Below are positions 1-12,132 of a stretch of DNA of 64,000 nucleotides, one piece after another. Position 1 is the first letter of the stretch. Every line of letters begins with the position of its first letter. The notes under the pieces were generated by a model. The model had not been told where the DNA came from. It saw nothing but the letters and a program-made list of their open reading frames with translations, and did no database searches. The position numbers and the translations under genes are program-made. This DNA comes from Portulaca oleracea (Eukaryota > Streptophyta > Magnoliopsida > Caryophyllales > Portulacaceae), in NCBI GenBank assembly GCA_029582165.1, contig CM055877.1, forward strand, positions 30,834,241-30,898,240, read 5' to 3'.

Positions 1-1716
1 ATACATACGGTTGAACGTGTTTTTGAGTTGAAAGATTGTAGTGATGAGCTCAAGGTGAAGTACGTTGCTTTGAAATTAAGAAAACATGCTTCTATTTGGT
101 GGACTAACCTTCAAAAGAAGAGAGTTGCAAAAGGGAAAGAAAAGATCCGCTTGGGATAAGATGAAGTCAAAGTTGCAATCCAAGTTCCTTCCCAATCATA
201 CGTCCACGACAACTACAAGCTGCAAAAGCTTGTCCAAGGCTCTAAATCGGTCGAAGAATACACAAGGGAGTTTGAACACCTCCTTTGGCGTTGTGATCTC
301 AAAGAGAAGGAACCACAAATTCTGGTACGTTACTTGATTGGTTTGAATGATTGGATACGTCATATAGTTGAATTACATTCATATGAATCCCTTGATGAGC
401 TAAGTAACTTGGCTATGAAAGTGGAAAGACAAAGGAAGAAAAGGGCCAAGGAACCTCAAAGACCCTATACTCCACTCCCTTACTCTCAAACACAATCAAA
501 AGCTCCACAAAATTAGCCCCCATCCTCCCTTAAACCCTACGCCAAACCCACATTAAACCAGCCACAAAATCCCCCATCCAAAACCCAAGTCCAAGAACCA
601 AGAACTTAGCTCCAAGAAGGTGTTTTCGATGCCAAGGGTTGGGACATTATGCTTCGGTGTGTCCAAACAAGCGAGTAGTGTCTTTGGTGGAATACCAAAG
701 TGCTTTATATGTAGAGCCGGAGTATGAGAAAGAAGAAGAAGTTAAGGTTGACGCCAAAGATGAGGAAGATGTAGTAGAAGAATACGTGGAAGAGCCGGAT
801 GAAGGAGAACTACTTGTGGTAGAAAGGGCCTTGAATATCACAAATGTGCCGAAAGATCAACTACAACGAGAAGCAATTTTTCGCTCTCGTTGTACCATCC
901 AAGGGAGAGTATGCTCCTTGATCATAGATGGAGGAAGTTGCACCAATGCCGCCTCTACAACAACGGTCAAGAAGTTGCAAATAGAGATTAGCCCACATCC
1001 CACACCCTACACAATACAATGGCTAAACCTTGGGCAAGGCATTCGTGTGGATCAACGAGTTTTGGTGAGTCTTTCAATTGGAAAGAATTATCAAGATTCA
1101 TTGTGGTGTGATATAGTTCCCATGGACACTTGTCATGTTTTATTGGGAAGGCCATGGTTATATGATAGACATGTCATACATGATGGGAGGGCCAACACTT
1201 ACACTCTCACCATCAACCAAAAGAGGATCACTTTGGCACCTCTTGATCCACCATCTAGTCAAAAGGAGAAACGTCATATTGTGTAAATCATGAAGATGGA
1301 GTATCAAGGGCATGAAGAGTATAAGGATCCTATTCTCACACATTTGGAGAAGAATGAAACGGATCCAAGTATCCATCACATTTTGAAACTTCCCAAAGCA
1401 TATCTTCCATGAGCATCCAAAAGATATCTACTTAGATCACTTGGTTGAAAGGCCGAAGATTCGAAAGAATGAAATAGCCCAAGTCATCAAGGTACATTGT
1501 TTCATGCTAAATGACAAGGGTAAAGTGGTAAGAATAGACTTGGGATGTGAGAAGCGACATGAACAACCCACGTTCAAGATGGGGAAACGCAAATCCAAGT
1601 CTTATGGTGTTCGAGAATTGATCGGAAGAAAGTTTAAGAAGTTCATCAAAGGAATCTATGATGACTTCAAAGCTTTCAAGAAGAAAGTCTTTGTGAAGAA
1701 GGCAAGTAAGAGTTGA
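1..1716 (+). pseudogene. gag-pro of A unit a0, 5' end outside the window
   Basis: Gag, CCHC knuckle, retropepsin-like domain and basic C-terminal tail of a family A element, starting within the Gag domain. The ASIWWTNLQ motif lies near 90-120. After a frameshift, the Gag C-terminal part runs 334-516 and ends at a TAG. The knuckle CFRCQGLGHYASVCP is encoded near 620-670. The protease-like domain with IIDGGSCTNAAS near 920-960 lies in an open stretch 639-1286, which ends at a TAA where sister copies have TCA. The tail resumes at 1441-1716. Other frame changes lie near 150-200 and 1390. Translation as one protein is not possible. Confidence 0.9.
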
Positions 1717-1758
1717 TTTTCCAAAGTTTGAGGGCAAACTTTTTCAATCGGGGGTGTA

Positions 1759-2594
1759 TGATGCATAATTGATGGCCTTATGCATCAAGGTCAACCATAG
1801 AGACTTTACTATCCTACTCCAAGGCATTTCAAGTGACATCACGGGCATCTCTACTCCTAGAGGACTATTGAGCTCCTTATCACAAGGGCCTTAAAGTTCT
1901 AATCAAGCCATATGATAGAGCTTTCTCTTATGTACATTTTGGTTTTTGAATCTTTTGTATTGGAGTTGTATTTTATGAGATATTGTATTTTCTTTATATG
2001 ACGTCATAATTGAGTGGGATGATGTAAGCCCTTAAAGGGCCTAATCTTGAAGAGGGGACGCCTAAGGAGGTTTTCTACTATAAATACCCTAGGGGTGCCT
2101 TGTAAACATATCTCATATTCATACATTCAATACAATGTCTAAAGTTGATGCTTTAGTTCTCTCTAGTTTTGGCTAGAAATCGAATTCCTTTGGGTTTTTC
2201 GTGTGAAATCTTCTCTTCTAATCCAAGATTGAGCATTCTTGGGTGGTGAAAGGAGGAGTAGGAGCTCTTGAAGATTGTGGTGTGGCTGTAGCAATTGGAG
2301 AGGCTTCGTTGCTCATTCTATCAAGTTCTTTCTCGCTTCTCGTTTGGTTCTTCATCATTGTAAGTCGTTTGTTTTCCATTTGTTTTGCTAGTTGTGAATT
2401 CACTTGATTGTCTTCAAATTCATGATTAAAACTCACGAATCAGCCCCTAAATCATCTACATCTTTTGGCCTTTGATCTCATATTTCATTCCTTATTTCGT
2501 TCTATCTTTGATTCATCTCTTGCAAGTTCTTACTTGTGTTATGATCCGTGTTCTTTCTTGGCATTTTGGTTGAATTGTGATCCATTATGCATCA
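1759..2594 (+). repeat. LTR-A1 (family A LTR)
   Basis: 836 bases, starting TGATGCATAAT and ending ATTATGCATCA, a perfect 11-base inverted terminal pair. A TATA box (TATAAATA) is at 2079-2086, followed by a CCCTAGGGG-type palindrome near the expected transcript start. A polypurine stretch (cgggggtg) sits just upstream and the PBS starts 3 bases downstream. Confidence 0.95.
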
Positions 2595-2597
2595 ATT

Positions 2598-2610
2598 TGG
2601 TATCAGAGCT
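2598..2610 (+). promoter_or_regulatory. Primer-binding site, initiator tRNA-Met type
   Basis: TGGTATCAGAGCT, complementary to the 3' end of plant initiator tRNA-Met, three bases after LTR-A1. It would prime minus-strand DNA synthesis. A short leader with repeated AAGAACTCATC-like units (about 2714-2755) follows, up to the gag ATG at 2849. Confidence 0.9.
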
Positions 2611-2848
2611 ATGTTTAGATGAATCTCCTTTGTTTCTTGCATAAATCTTGGACCTTGTTTTGTCACAAAATCACATAAACCCTACGTTATACACGCCCCT
2701 TTGATAGTTCTTCCAAGAACTCATCAAGAACCCATCAAGAACTCATAAAGAACCCGTAGCTCCTCAAAGAACCCTCGCCCTAAACACAAACCAAGCCCAA
2801 ATCCGTCCCTTTCCCTCGTGAGTTCATATGACATCAAGTTGATTTCTA

Positions 2849-4815
2849 ATGGCAAACGAAGAATCTAAATCAAATGAGGTTTATGAACTTGAGCAACAAA
2901 TAGCATTTTTGCGTGTGCAATTGGGTAAACAAATGGAAGAAAATAAAGTGCTACGTGAAGGTTCTCTACGTGATGGTGGTTCGTCTCATGGTGATAGTAG
3001 TGTGAAGCATAAAGTGCATGAACGTTTGGATTTCAAAGTAGAAGTTCCTAATTTAATGGTAGTCTTAATGTTGAGGATTATCTTGATTGGATACATACGG
3101 TTGAACGTGTTTTGAGTTGAAAGATTGTAGTGATGAGCTCAAGGTGAAGTACGTTGCTTTGAAATTAAGAAAACATGCTTCTATTTGGTGGACTAACCTT
3201 CAAAAGAAGAGAGTTGCAAAAGGGAAAGAAAAGATCCGTTCTTGGGATAAGATGAAGTCAAAGTTGCAATCCAAGTTCCTTCCCCAATCATACGTCCACG
3301 ACAACTACTACAAGTGCAAAAGCTTGTCCAAGGCTCTAAATCGGTCGAAGAATACACAAGGGAGTTTGAACACCTCCTTTGGCGTTGTGATCTCAAAGAG
3401 AAGGAACCACAAATTCCGCACGTTACTTGATTGGTTTGAATGATTGGATACGCCATATAGTTGAATTACATTCATATGAATCCTTGATGAGCTAAGTAAC
3501 TTGGCTATGAAAGTGGAAAGACAAAGGAAGAAAAGGGCCAAGGAACCTCAAAGACCCTATACTCCACTCCCTTACTCTCAAACACAATCAAAAGCTCCAC
3601 AAAATTAGCCCCCATCCTCCCTTAAACCCTACGCCAAACCCACATTAAACCAGCCACAAAATCCCCCATCCAAAACCCAAGTCCAAGAACCAAGAACTTA
3701 GCTCCAAGAAGGTGTTTTCGATGCCAAGGTTGGGACATTATGCTTGGTGTGTCCAAACAAGCGAGTAGTGTCTTTGGTGGAATACCAAAGTGCTTTATAT
3801 GTAGAGCCGGAGTATGAGAAAGAAGAAGAAGTTAAGGTTGACGCCAAAGATGAGGAAGATGTAGTAGAAGAATACGTGGAAGAGCGGATGAAGGAGAACT
3901 ACTTGTGGTAGAAAGGGCCTTGAATATCACAAATGTGCCGAAGATCAACTACAACGAGAAGCAATTTTTCGCCTCGTTGTACCATCCAAGGGAGAGTATG
4001 CTCCTTGATCATAGATGGAGGAAGTTGCACCAATGCCGCTCTACAACAACGGTCAAGAAGTTGCAAATAGAGATTAGCCCACATCCCACACCCTACACAA
4101 TACAACGGCTAAACTCGCAAGGCATTCGTGTGGATCAACAATTTTTGGTGAGTCTTTCAATTGGAAAGAATTATCAAGATTCATTGTGCTGTGATATAGT
4201 TCCCATGGACACTTGTCATGTTTTATTGGGAAGGCCATGGTTATATGATAGACATGTCATACATGATGGGAGGGCCAACACTTACACTCTCACCATCAAC
4301 CAAAAGAGGATCACTTTGGCACCGCTTGATCCACCATCTCGGCAAAAGGAGAAACGTCATATTGTGTCAATCATGAAGATGGAGTATCAAGGGCATGAAG
4401 AGTATAAGGATCCTATTCTTACACATTTGGAGAAGAATGAAACGGATCCAAGTATCCATCACATTTTGAAACTTCCCAGAAGCATATCTTCCATGAGCAT
4501 CCAAAAGATATCTACTTAGATCACTTGGTTGAAAGGCCGAAAATTCGAAAGGATGAAATAGCCCAAGTCATCAAGGTACATTGTTTCATGCTAAATGACA
4601 AGGGTAAAGTGATAAGAATAGACTTGGGAAGTGAGAAGCGACATGAACAACCCACGTTCAAGATGGGAAAACGCAAATCCAAGTCTTATGGTGTTCGAGA
4701 ATTGATCGGAAGAAAGTTTAAGAAGTTCATCAAAGGAATCTATGATGACTTCAAAGCTTTCAAGAAGAAAGTCTTTGTGAAGAAGGCAAGTAAGAGTTTA
4801 TTTTCCAAAGTTTGA
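2849..4815 (+). pseudogene. gag-pro of A unit a1, frameshifted
   Basis: It starts with ATG and MANEESKSNEVYELEQQ, a coiled-coil-like N-terminus (about residues 8-35). The frame is lost at 3050 (one C missing before GAATTTAATGG) and again in the Gag core and knuckle. The protease-like region is in pieces within 3905-4519. The usual terminal TGA after KKASKS has become TTA, so the last open stretch runs on to 4815. It carries the TAG common to array 1 at about 3606. A defective copy. Confidence 0.88.
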
Positions 4816-4841
4816 GGGCAAACTTTTCAACCGGGGGTGTA

Positions 4842-5683
4842 TGATGCATAATTGATGGCCTTATGCATCAAGGTCAACCATAGAGACTTTACTATCCTAC
4901 TCCAAGGCATTTCAAGTGACATCACGGGCATCTCTACTCCTAGAGGACTATTGAGCTCCTTATCACAAGGGCCTTAAAGTTCTAATCAAGCCATATGATA
5001 GAGCTTTCTCTTATGTACATTTTGGTTTTTGAATCTTTAGTATTGGAGTTGTATTTTAGGAGATATTGTATTTTCTTTAAATGATGTCATAATTGAGTGG
5101 ATGATGTAAGCCCTTAAAGGGCCTAATCTTGAAGAGGGGTGACGCCTAAGGGGAGGTTTTCTACTATAAATACCCCCCTAGGGGTGCCTTGTAAACATAT
5201 CTCATATTCATACATTCAATACAATGTCTAAAGTTGATGCTTTAGTTCTCTCTAGTTTTGGCTAGAAATCGAATTCCCTTTGGGTTTTTCGTGTGAAATC
5301 TTCTCTTCTAATCCAAGATTGAGCATTCTTGGGTGGTGAAAGGAGGAGTAGGAGCTCTTGAAGATTGTGGTGTGGCTGTAGCAATTGGAGAGGCTTCTGC
5401 TCATTCTATCAAGTTCTTTCTCTGCTTCTCGTTTGGTTCTTCATCATTGTAAGTCGTTTGTTTTCCATTTGTTTTGCTAGTTGTGAATTCACTTGATTGT
5501 CTTCAAATTCATGATTAAAACTCACGAATCAGCCCCTAAATCATCTACATCTTTTGGCCTTTGATCTCATATTTCATTCCTTATTTCGTTCTATCTTTGA
5601 TTCATCTCTTGCAAGTTCTTACTTGTGTTATGATCCGTGTTCTTTCTTGGCATTTTGGTTGAATTGTGATCCATTATGCATCA
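4842..5683 (+). repeat. LTR-A2 (family A LTR)
   Basis: 842 bases, perfect TGATGCATAAT/ATTATGCATCA ends, TATAAATA at 5165-5172. It is preceded by the polypurine tract ccgggggtg and followed by an intact PBS. Confidence 0.95.
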
Positions 5684-5686
5684 ATT

Positions 5687-5699
5687 TGGTATCAGAGCT
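5687..5699 (+). promoter_or_regulatory. Primer-binding site of A unit a2
   Basis: Intact TGGTATCAGAGCT, three bases after LTR-A2. Confidence 0.9.
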
Positions 5700-5935
5700 A
5701 TGTTTAGATGAATCTCCTTTGTTTCTTGCATAAATCTTGGACCTTGTTTTGTCACAAAATCACATAAACCCTACGTTATACACGCCTTTGATAGTTCTTC
5801 CAAGAACTCATCAAGAACCCATCAAGAACTCATAAAGAACCCGTAGCTCCTCAAAGAACCCTCGTCCTAAACACAAACCAAGCCCAAATCCGTCCCTTTC
5901 CCTCGTGAGTTCATATGACATCAAGTTGATTTCTA

Positions 5936-7898
5936 ATGGCAAACGAAGAATCTAAATCAAATGAGGTTTATGAACTTGAGCAACAAATGGCTTTTTTCGT
6001 GTGCAATTGGGTAAACAAATGGAAGAAAATAAAGTGCTACGTGAAGGTTCTCTACGTGATGGTGGTTCGTCTCATGGTGATAGTAGTGTGAAGCATAAAG
6101 TGCATGAACGTTTGGATTTCAAAGTAGAAGTTCCCGAATTTAATGGTAGTCTTAATGTTGAGGATTATCTTGATTGGATACATACGGTTGAACGTGTTTT
6201 TGAGTTGAAAGATTGTAGTGATGAGCTCAAGGTGAAGTACGTTGCTTTGAAATTAAGAAAACATGCTTCTATTTGGTGGACTAACCTTCAAAAGAAGAGA
6301 GTTGCAAAAGGGAAAGAAAAGATCCGTTCTTGGGATAAGATGAAGTCAAAGTTGCAATCCAAGTTCCTTCCCCAATCATACGTCCACGACAACTACTACA
6401 AGCTGCAAAAGCTTGTCCAAGGCTCTAAATCGGTCGAAGAATACACAAGGGAGTTTGAACACCTCCTTTGGCGTTGTGATCTCAAAGAGAAGGAACCACA
6501 AATTGCATGCGTTACTTGATTGGTTTGAATGATTGGATACGTCATATAGTTGAATTACATTCATATGAATCCCTTGATGAGCTAAGTAACTTGGCTATGA
6601 AAGTGGAAAGACAAAGGAAGAAAAGGGCCAAGGAACCTCAAAGACCCTATACTCCACTCCCTTACTCTCAAACACAATCAAAAGCTCCACAAAATTAGCC
6701 CCCATCCTCCCTTAAACCCTACGCCAAACCCACATTAAACCAGCCACAAAATCCCCCATCCAAAACCCAAGTCCAAGAACCAAGAACTTAGCTCCAAGAA
6801 GGTGTTTTCGATGCCAAGGGTTGGGACATTATGCTTCGGTGTGTCCAAACAAGCGAGTAGTGTCTTTGGTGGAATACCAAAGTGCTTTATATGTAGAGCC
6901 GGAGTATGAGAAAGAAGAAGAAGTTAAGGTTGACGCCAAAGATGAGGAAGATGTAGTAGAAGAATACGTGGAAGAGCCGGATGAAGGAGAACTACTTGTG
7001 GTAGAAAGGGCCTTGAATATCACAAATGTGCCGAAAGATCAACTACAACGAGAAGCAATTTTTCGCTCTCGTTGTACCATCCAAGGGAGAGTATGCTCCT
7101 TGATCATAGATGGAGGAAGTTGCACCAATGCCGCCTCTACAACAACGGTCAAGAAGTTGCAAATAGAGATTAGCCCACATCCCACACCCTACACAATACA
7201 ATGGCTAAACCTTGGGCAAGGCATTCGTGTGGATCAACGAGTTTTGGTGAGTCTTTCAAATGGAAAGAATTATCAAGATTCATTGTGGTGTGATATAGTT
7301 CCCATGGACACTTGTCATGTTTTATTGGGAAGGCCATGGTTATATGATAGACATGTCATACATGATGGGAGGGCCAACACTTACACTCTCACCATCAACC
7401 AAAAGAGGATCACTTTGGCACCTCTTGATCCACCATCTCGGCAAAAGGAGAAACGTCATATTGTGTCAATCATGAAGATGGAGTATCAAGGGCATGAAGA
7501 GTATAAGGATCCTATTCTTACACATTTGGAGAAGAATGAAACGGATCCAAGTATCCATCACATTTTGAAACTTCCCAGAAGCATATCTTCCATGAGCATC
7601 CAAAAGATATCTACTTAGATCACTTGGTTGAAAGGCCGAAAATTCGAAGGATGAAATAGCCCAAGTCATCAAGGTACATTGTTTCATGCTAAATGACAAG
7701 GGTAAAGTGGTAAGAATAGACTTGGGAAGTGAGAAGCGACATGAACAACCCACGTTCAAGATGGGAAAACGCAAATCCAAGTCTTATGGTGTTCGAGAAT
7801 TGATCGGAAGAAAGTTTAAGAAGTTCATCAAAGGAATCTATGATGACTTCAAAGCTTTCAAGAAGAAAGTCTTTGTGAAGAAGGCAAGTAAGAGTTGA
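5936..7898 (+). pseudogene. gag-pro of A unit a2, few lesions
   Basis: The ATG at 5936 is in the same context as in sister units. A frame change near 5990 (the poly-T around ATGGCTTTTTTCG) separates the first residues from a long Gag stretch 6001-6519, which holds the coiled-coil end, VEDYLDWIHTVERVFEL and ASIWWTNLQKK, the usual core of a Ty3/gypsy capsid domain. A second frame change near 6505 precedes 6507-6698, which ends at the shared TAG. The knuckle and the protease-like domain with IIDGGSCTNAAS lie in 6821-7618. A single-base change near 7590 shifts the basic tail into 7686-7898. One of the better preserved A copies. Confidence 0.9.
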
Positions 7899-7940
7899 TT
7901 TTCCAAAGTTTGAGGGCAAACTTTTTCAATCGGGGGTGTA

Positions 7941-8779
7941 TGATGCATAATTGATGGCCTTATGCATCAAGGTCAACCATAGAGACTTTACTATCCTACT
8001 CCAAGGCATTTCAAGTGACATCACGGGCATCTCTACTCCTAGAGGACTATTGAGCTCCTTATCACAAGGGCCTTAAAGTTCTAATCAAGCCATATGATAG
8101 AGCTTTCTCTTATGTACATTTTGGTTTTTGAATCTTTAGTATTGGAGTTGTATTTTAGTAGATATTGTATTTTCTTTAAATGATTTCATAATTGAGTGGG
8201 ATGATTAAAGACATCAAAGGGCCTAATATTGAAGAGGTGTGACGCCTAAGGAGGTTTTCTACTATAAATACCCCTAGGGTGCCTTGTAAACATATCTCAT
8301 ATTCATACATTCAATACAATGTCTAAAGTTGATGCTTTAGTTCTCTCTAGTTTTGGCTAGAAATCGAATTCCCTTTGGGTTTTTCGTGTGAAATCTTCTC
8401 TTCTAATCCAAGATTGAGCATTCTTGGGTGGTGAAAGGAGGAGTAGGAGCTCTTGAAGATTGTGGTGTGGCTGTAGCAATTGGAGAGGCTTCGTTGCTCA
8501 TTCTATCAAGTTCTTTCTCGTTTCTCGTTTGGTTCTTCATCATTGTAAGTCGTTTGTTTTCCATTTGTTTTGCTAGTTGTGAATTCACTTGATTGTCTTC
8601 AAATTCATGATTAAAACTCACGAATCAGCCCCTAAATCATCTACATCTTTTGGCCTTTGATCTCATATTTCATTCCTTATTTCGTTCTATCTTTGATTCA
8701 TCTCTTGCAAGTTCTTACTTGTGTTATGATCCGTGTTCTTTCTTGGCATTTTGGTTGAATTGTGATCCATTATGCATCA
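7941..8779 (+). repeat. LTR-A3 (family A LTR)
   Basis: 839 bases, perfect 11-base inverted ends, TATAAATA at 8263-8270. It differs from neighbours in a patch near 8195-8220 (gattaaagacatcaaagg instead of the taagcccttaaagg type). An intact PBS follows. Confidence 0.95.
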
Positions 8780-8782
8780 ATT

Positions 8783-8795
8783 TGGTATCAGAGCT
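8783..8795 (+). promoter_or_regulatory. Primer-binding site of A unit a3
   Basis: Intact TGGTATCAGAGCT after LTR-A3. Confidence 0.9.
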
Positions 8796-9030
8796 ATGTT
8801 TAGATGAATCTCCTTTGTTTCTTGCATAAATCTTGGACCTTGTTTTGTCACAAAATCACATAAACCCTACGTTATACACGCCTTTGATAGTTCTTCCAAG
8901 AACTCATCAAGAACCCATCAAGAACTCATAAAGAACCCGTAGCTCCTCAAAGAACCTCGTCCTAAACACAAACCAAGCCCAAATCCGTCCCTTTCCCTCG
9001 TGAGTTCATATGACATCAAGTTGATTTCTA

Positions 9031-10996
9031 ATGGCAAACGAAGAATCTAAATCAAATGAGGTTTATGAACTTGAGCAACAAATAGCATTTTTGCGTGTGC
9101 AATTGGGTAAACAAATGGAAGAAAATAAAGTGCTACGTGAAGGTTCTCTACGTGATGGTGGTTCGTCTCATGGTGATAGTAGTGTGAAGCATAAAGTGCA
9201 TGAACGTTTGGATTTCAAAGTAGAAGTTCCCGAATTTAATGGTAGTCTTAATGTTGAGGATTATCTTGATTGGATACATACGGTTGAACGTGTTTTTGAG
9301 TTGAAAGATTGTAGTGATGAGCTCAAGGTAAAGTACGTTGCTTTGAAATTAAGAAAACATGCTTCTATTTGGTGGACTAACCTTCAAAAGAAGAGAGTTG
9401 CAAAAGGGAAAGAAAAGATCCGTTCTTGGGATAAGATGAAGTCAAAGTTGCAATCCAAGTTCCTTCCCCAATCATACGTCCACGACAACTACTACAAGCT
9501 GCAAAAGCTTGTCCAAGACTCTAAATCGGTCGAAGAATACACAAGGGAGTTTGAACACCTCCTTTGGCGTTGTGATCTCAAAGAGAAGGAACCACAAATT
9601 CTGGTACGTTACTTGATTGGTTTGAATGATTGGATACGTCATATAGTTGAATTACATTCATATGAATCCCTTGATGAGCTAAGTAACTTGGCTATGAAAG
9701 TGGAAAGACAAAGGAAGAAAAGCGCCAAGGAACCTCAAAGACCCTATACTCCACTCCCTTACTCTCAAACACAATCAAAAGCTCCACAAAATTAGCCCCC
9801 ATCCTCCCTTAAACCCTACGCCAAACCCACATTAAACCAGCCACAAAATCCCCCATCCAAAACCCAAGTCCAAGAACCAAGAACTTAGCTCCAAGAAGGT
9901 GTTTTCGATGCCAAGGGTTGGGACATTATGCTTCGGAGTGTCCAAACAAGCGAGTAGTGTCTTTGGTGGAATACCAAAGTGCTTTATATGTAGAGCCGGA
10001 GTATGAGAAAGAAGAAGAAGTTAAGGTTGACGCCAAAGATGAGGAAGATGTAGTAGAAGAATCGTGGAAGAGCCGGATGAAGGAGAACTACTTGTGGTAG
10101 AAAGGGCCTTGAATATCACAAATGTGCCGAAAGATCAACTACAAAGAGAAGCAATTTTTCGCTCTCGTTGTACCATCCAAGGGAGAGTATGCTCCTTGAT
10201 CATAGATGGAGGAAGTTGCACCAATGCCGCCTCTACAACAACGGTCAAGAAGTTGCAAATAGAGATTAGCCCACATCCCACACCCTACACAATACAATGG
10301 CTAAACCTTGGGCAAGGCATTCGTGTGGATCAACGAGTTTTGGTGAGTCTTTCAATTGGAAAGAATTATCAAGATTCATTGTGGTGTGATATAGTTCCCA
10401 TGGACACTTGTCATGTTTTATTGGGAAGGCCATGGTTATATGATAGACATGTCATACATGATGGGAGGGCCAACACTTACACTCTCACCATCAACCAAAA
10501 GAGGATCACTTTGGCACCTCTTGATCCACCATCTCGGCAAAAGGAGAAACGTCATATTGTGTCAATCATGAAGATGGAGTATCAAGGGCATGAAGAGTAT
10601 AAGGATCCTATTCTTACACATTTGGAGAAGAATGAAACGGATCCAAGTATCCATCACATTTTGAAACTTCCCACGAAGCATATCTTCCATGAGCATCCAA
10701 AAGATATCTACTTAGATCACTTGGTTGAAAGGCCGAAAATTCGAAAGGATGAAATAGCCCAAGTCATCAAGGTACATTGTTTCATGCTAAATGACAAGGG
10801 TAAAGTGGTAAGAATAGACTTGGGAAGTGAGAAGCGACATGAACAACCCACGTTCAAGATGGGGAAACGCAAATCCAAGTCTTATGGTGTTCGAGAATTG
10901 ATCGGAAGAAAGTTTAAGAAGTTCATCAAAGGAATCTATGATGACTTCAAAGCTTTCAAGAAGAAAGTCTTTGTGAAGAAGGCAAGTAAGAGTTGA
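9031..10996 (+). pseudogene. gag-pro of A unit a3, best preserved copy of array 1
   Basis: Open from ATG 9031 to a TAG at 9793-9795 (254 residues). It has a coiled coil (residues about 10-35), an acidic/basic linker, then the retrotransposon Gag core with EFNGSLNVEDYLDWIH, ASIWWTNLQKK and EEYTREFEHLLWRCDL, as in plant Ty3/gypsy capsids. A one-base loss near 9883 puts the knuckle CFRCQGLGHYASECP (C-X2-C-X4-H-X4-C) in another frame. A further one-base loss near 10062 leads into 10064-10996, which holds the retropepsin-like domain (IIDGGSCTNAAS around the catalytic Asp, later VLLGRPWLYDR) and a basic tail ending KKASKS. Only these three lesions separate it from one continuous frame. There is no RT, RNase H or integrase; the polypurine tract follows directly. 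Confidence 0.92.
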
Positions 10997-11038
10997 TTTT
11001 CCAAAGTTTGAGGGCAAACTTTTTCAACCGAGGGTGTA

Positions 11039-11879
11039 TGATGCATAATTGATGGCCTTATGCATCAAGGTCAACCATAGAGACTTTACTATCCTACTCC
11101 AAGGCATTTCAAGTGACATCACGGGCATCTCTACTCCTAGAGGACTATTGAGCTCCTTATCACAAGGGCCTTAAAGTTCTAATCAAGCCATATGATAGAG
11201 CTTTCTCTTATGTACATTTTGGTTTTTGAATCTTTAGTATTGGAGTTGTATTTTAGGAGATATTGTATTTTCTTTAAATGATGTCATAATTGAGTGGGAT
11301 GATGTAAGCCCTTAAAGGGCCTAATCTTGAAGAGGGGTGACGCCTAAGGGGAGGTTTTCTACTATAAATACCCCCCTAGGGGTGCCTTGTAAACATATCT
11401 CATATTCATACATTCAATACAATGTCTAAAGTTGATGCTTTAGTTCTCTCTAGTTTTGGCTAGAAATCGAATTCCCTTTGGGTTTTTCGTGTGAAATCTT
11501 CTCTTCTAATCCAAGATTGAGCATTCTTGGGTGGTGAAAGGAGGAGTAGGAGCTCTTGAAGATTGTGGTGTGGCTGTAGCAATTGGAGAGCCGTTGCTCA
11601 TTCTATCAAGTTCTTTCTCGTTTCTCGTTTGGTTCTTCATCATTGTAAGTCGTTTGTTTTCCATTTGTTTTGCTAGTTGTGAATTCACTTGATTGTCTTC
11701 AAATTCATGATTAAAACTCACGAATCAGCCCCTAAATCATCTACATCTTTTGGCCTTTGATCTCATATTTCATTCCTTATTTCGTTCTATCTTTGATTCA
11801 TCTCTTGCAAGTTCTTACTTGTGTTATGATCCGTGTTCTTTCTTGGCATTTTGGTTGAATTGTGATCCATTATGCATCA
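11039..11879 (+). repeat. LTR-A4 (family A LTR)
   Basis: 841 bases, perfect terminal inverted pair, TATAAATA at 11363-11370. A C-rich/G-rich palindrome follows the TATA box. An intact PBS follows. Confidence 0.95.
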
Positions 11880-11882
11880 ATT

Positions 11883-11895
11883 TGGTATCAGAGCT
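11883..11895 (+). promoter_or_regulatory. Primer-binding site of A unit a4
   Basis: Intact TGGTATCAGAGCT after LTR-A4. Confidence 0.9.
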
Positions 11896-12132
11896 ATGTT
11901 TAGATGAATCTCCTTTGTTTCTTGCATAAATCTTGGACCTTGTTTTGTCACAAAATCACATAAACCCTACGTTATACACGCCCCTTTGATAGTTCTTCCA
12001 AGAACTCATCAAGAACCCATCAAGAACTCATAAAGAACCCGTAGCTCCTCAAAGAACCCTCGTCCTAAACACAAACCAAGCCCAAATCCGTCCCTTTCCT
12101 CGTGAGTTCATATGACATCAAGTTGATTTCTA

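Noticed and set aside
647..841. Minus-strand open frames of 60-140 codons across the window (Ser/Thr-rich, for example opposite the acidic linker)
   Set aside because: They recur at the same place in every unit, mirror the Glu-rich plus-strand frame, and have no recognisable domain.
2050..2100. Palindromes CCCTTAAAGGG and CCCCTAGGGG around the TATA box as operator sites
   Set aside because: They are short, vary between copies, and could be chance or part of the transcript-start region; no factor can be named.
2598..2610. Assignment to Ty1/copia because of the initiator tRNA-Met PBS
   Set aside because: That PBS is used by both superfamilies; the Gag type, protease form and the RNase H-integrase linker in family B fit Ty3/gypsy better.
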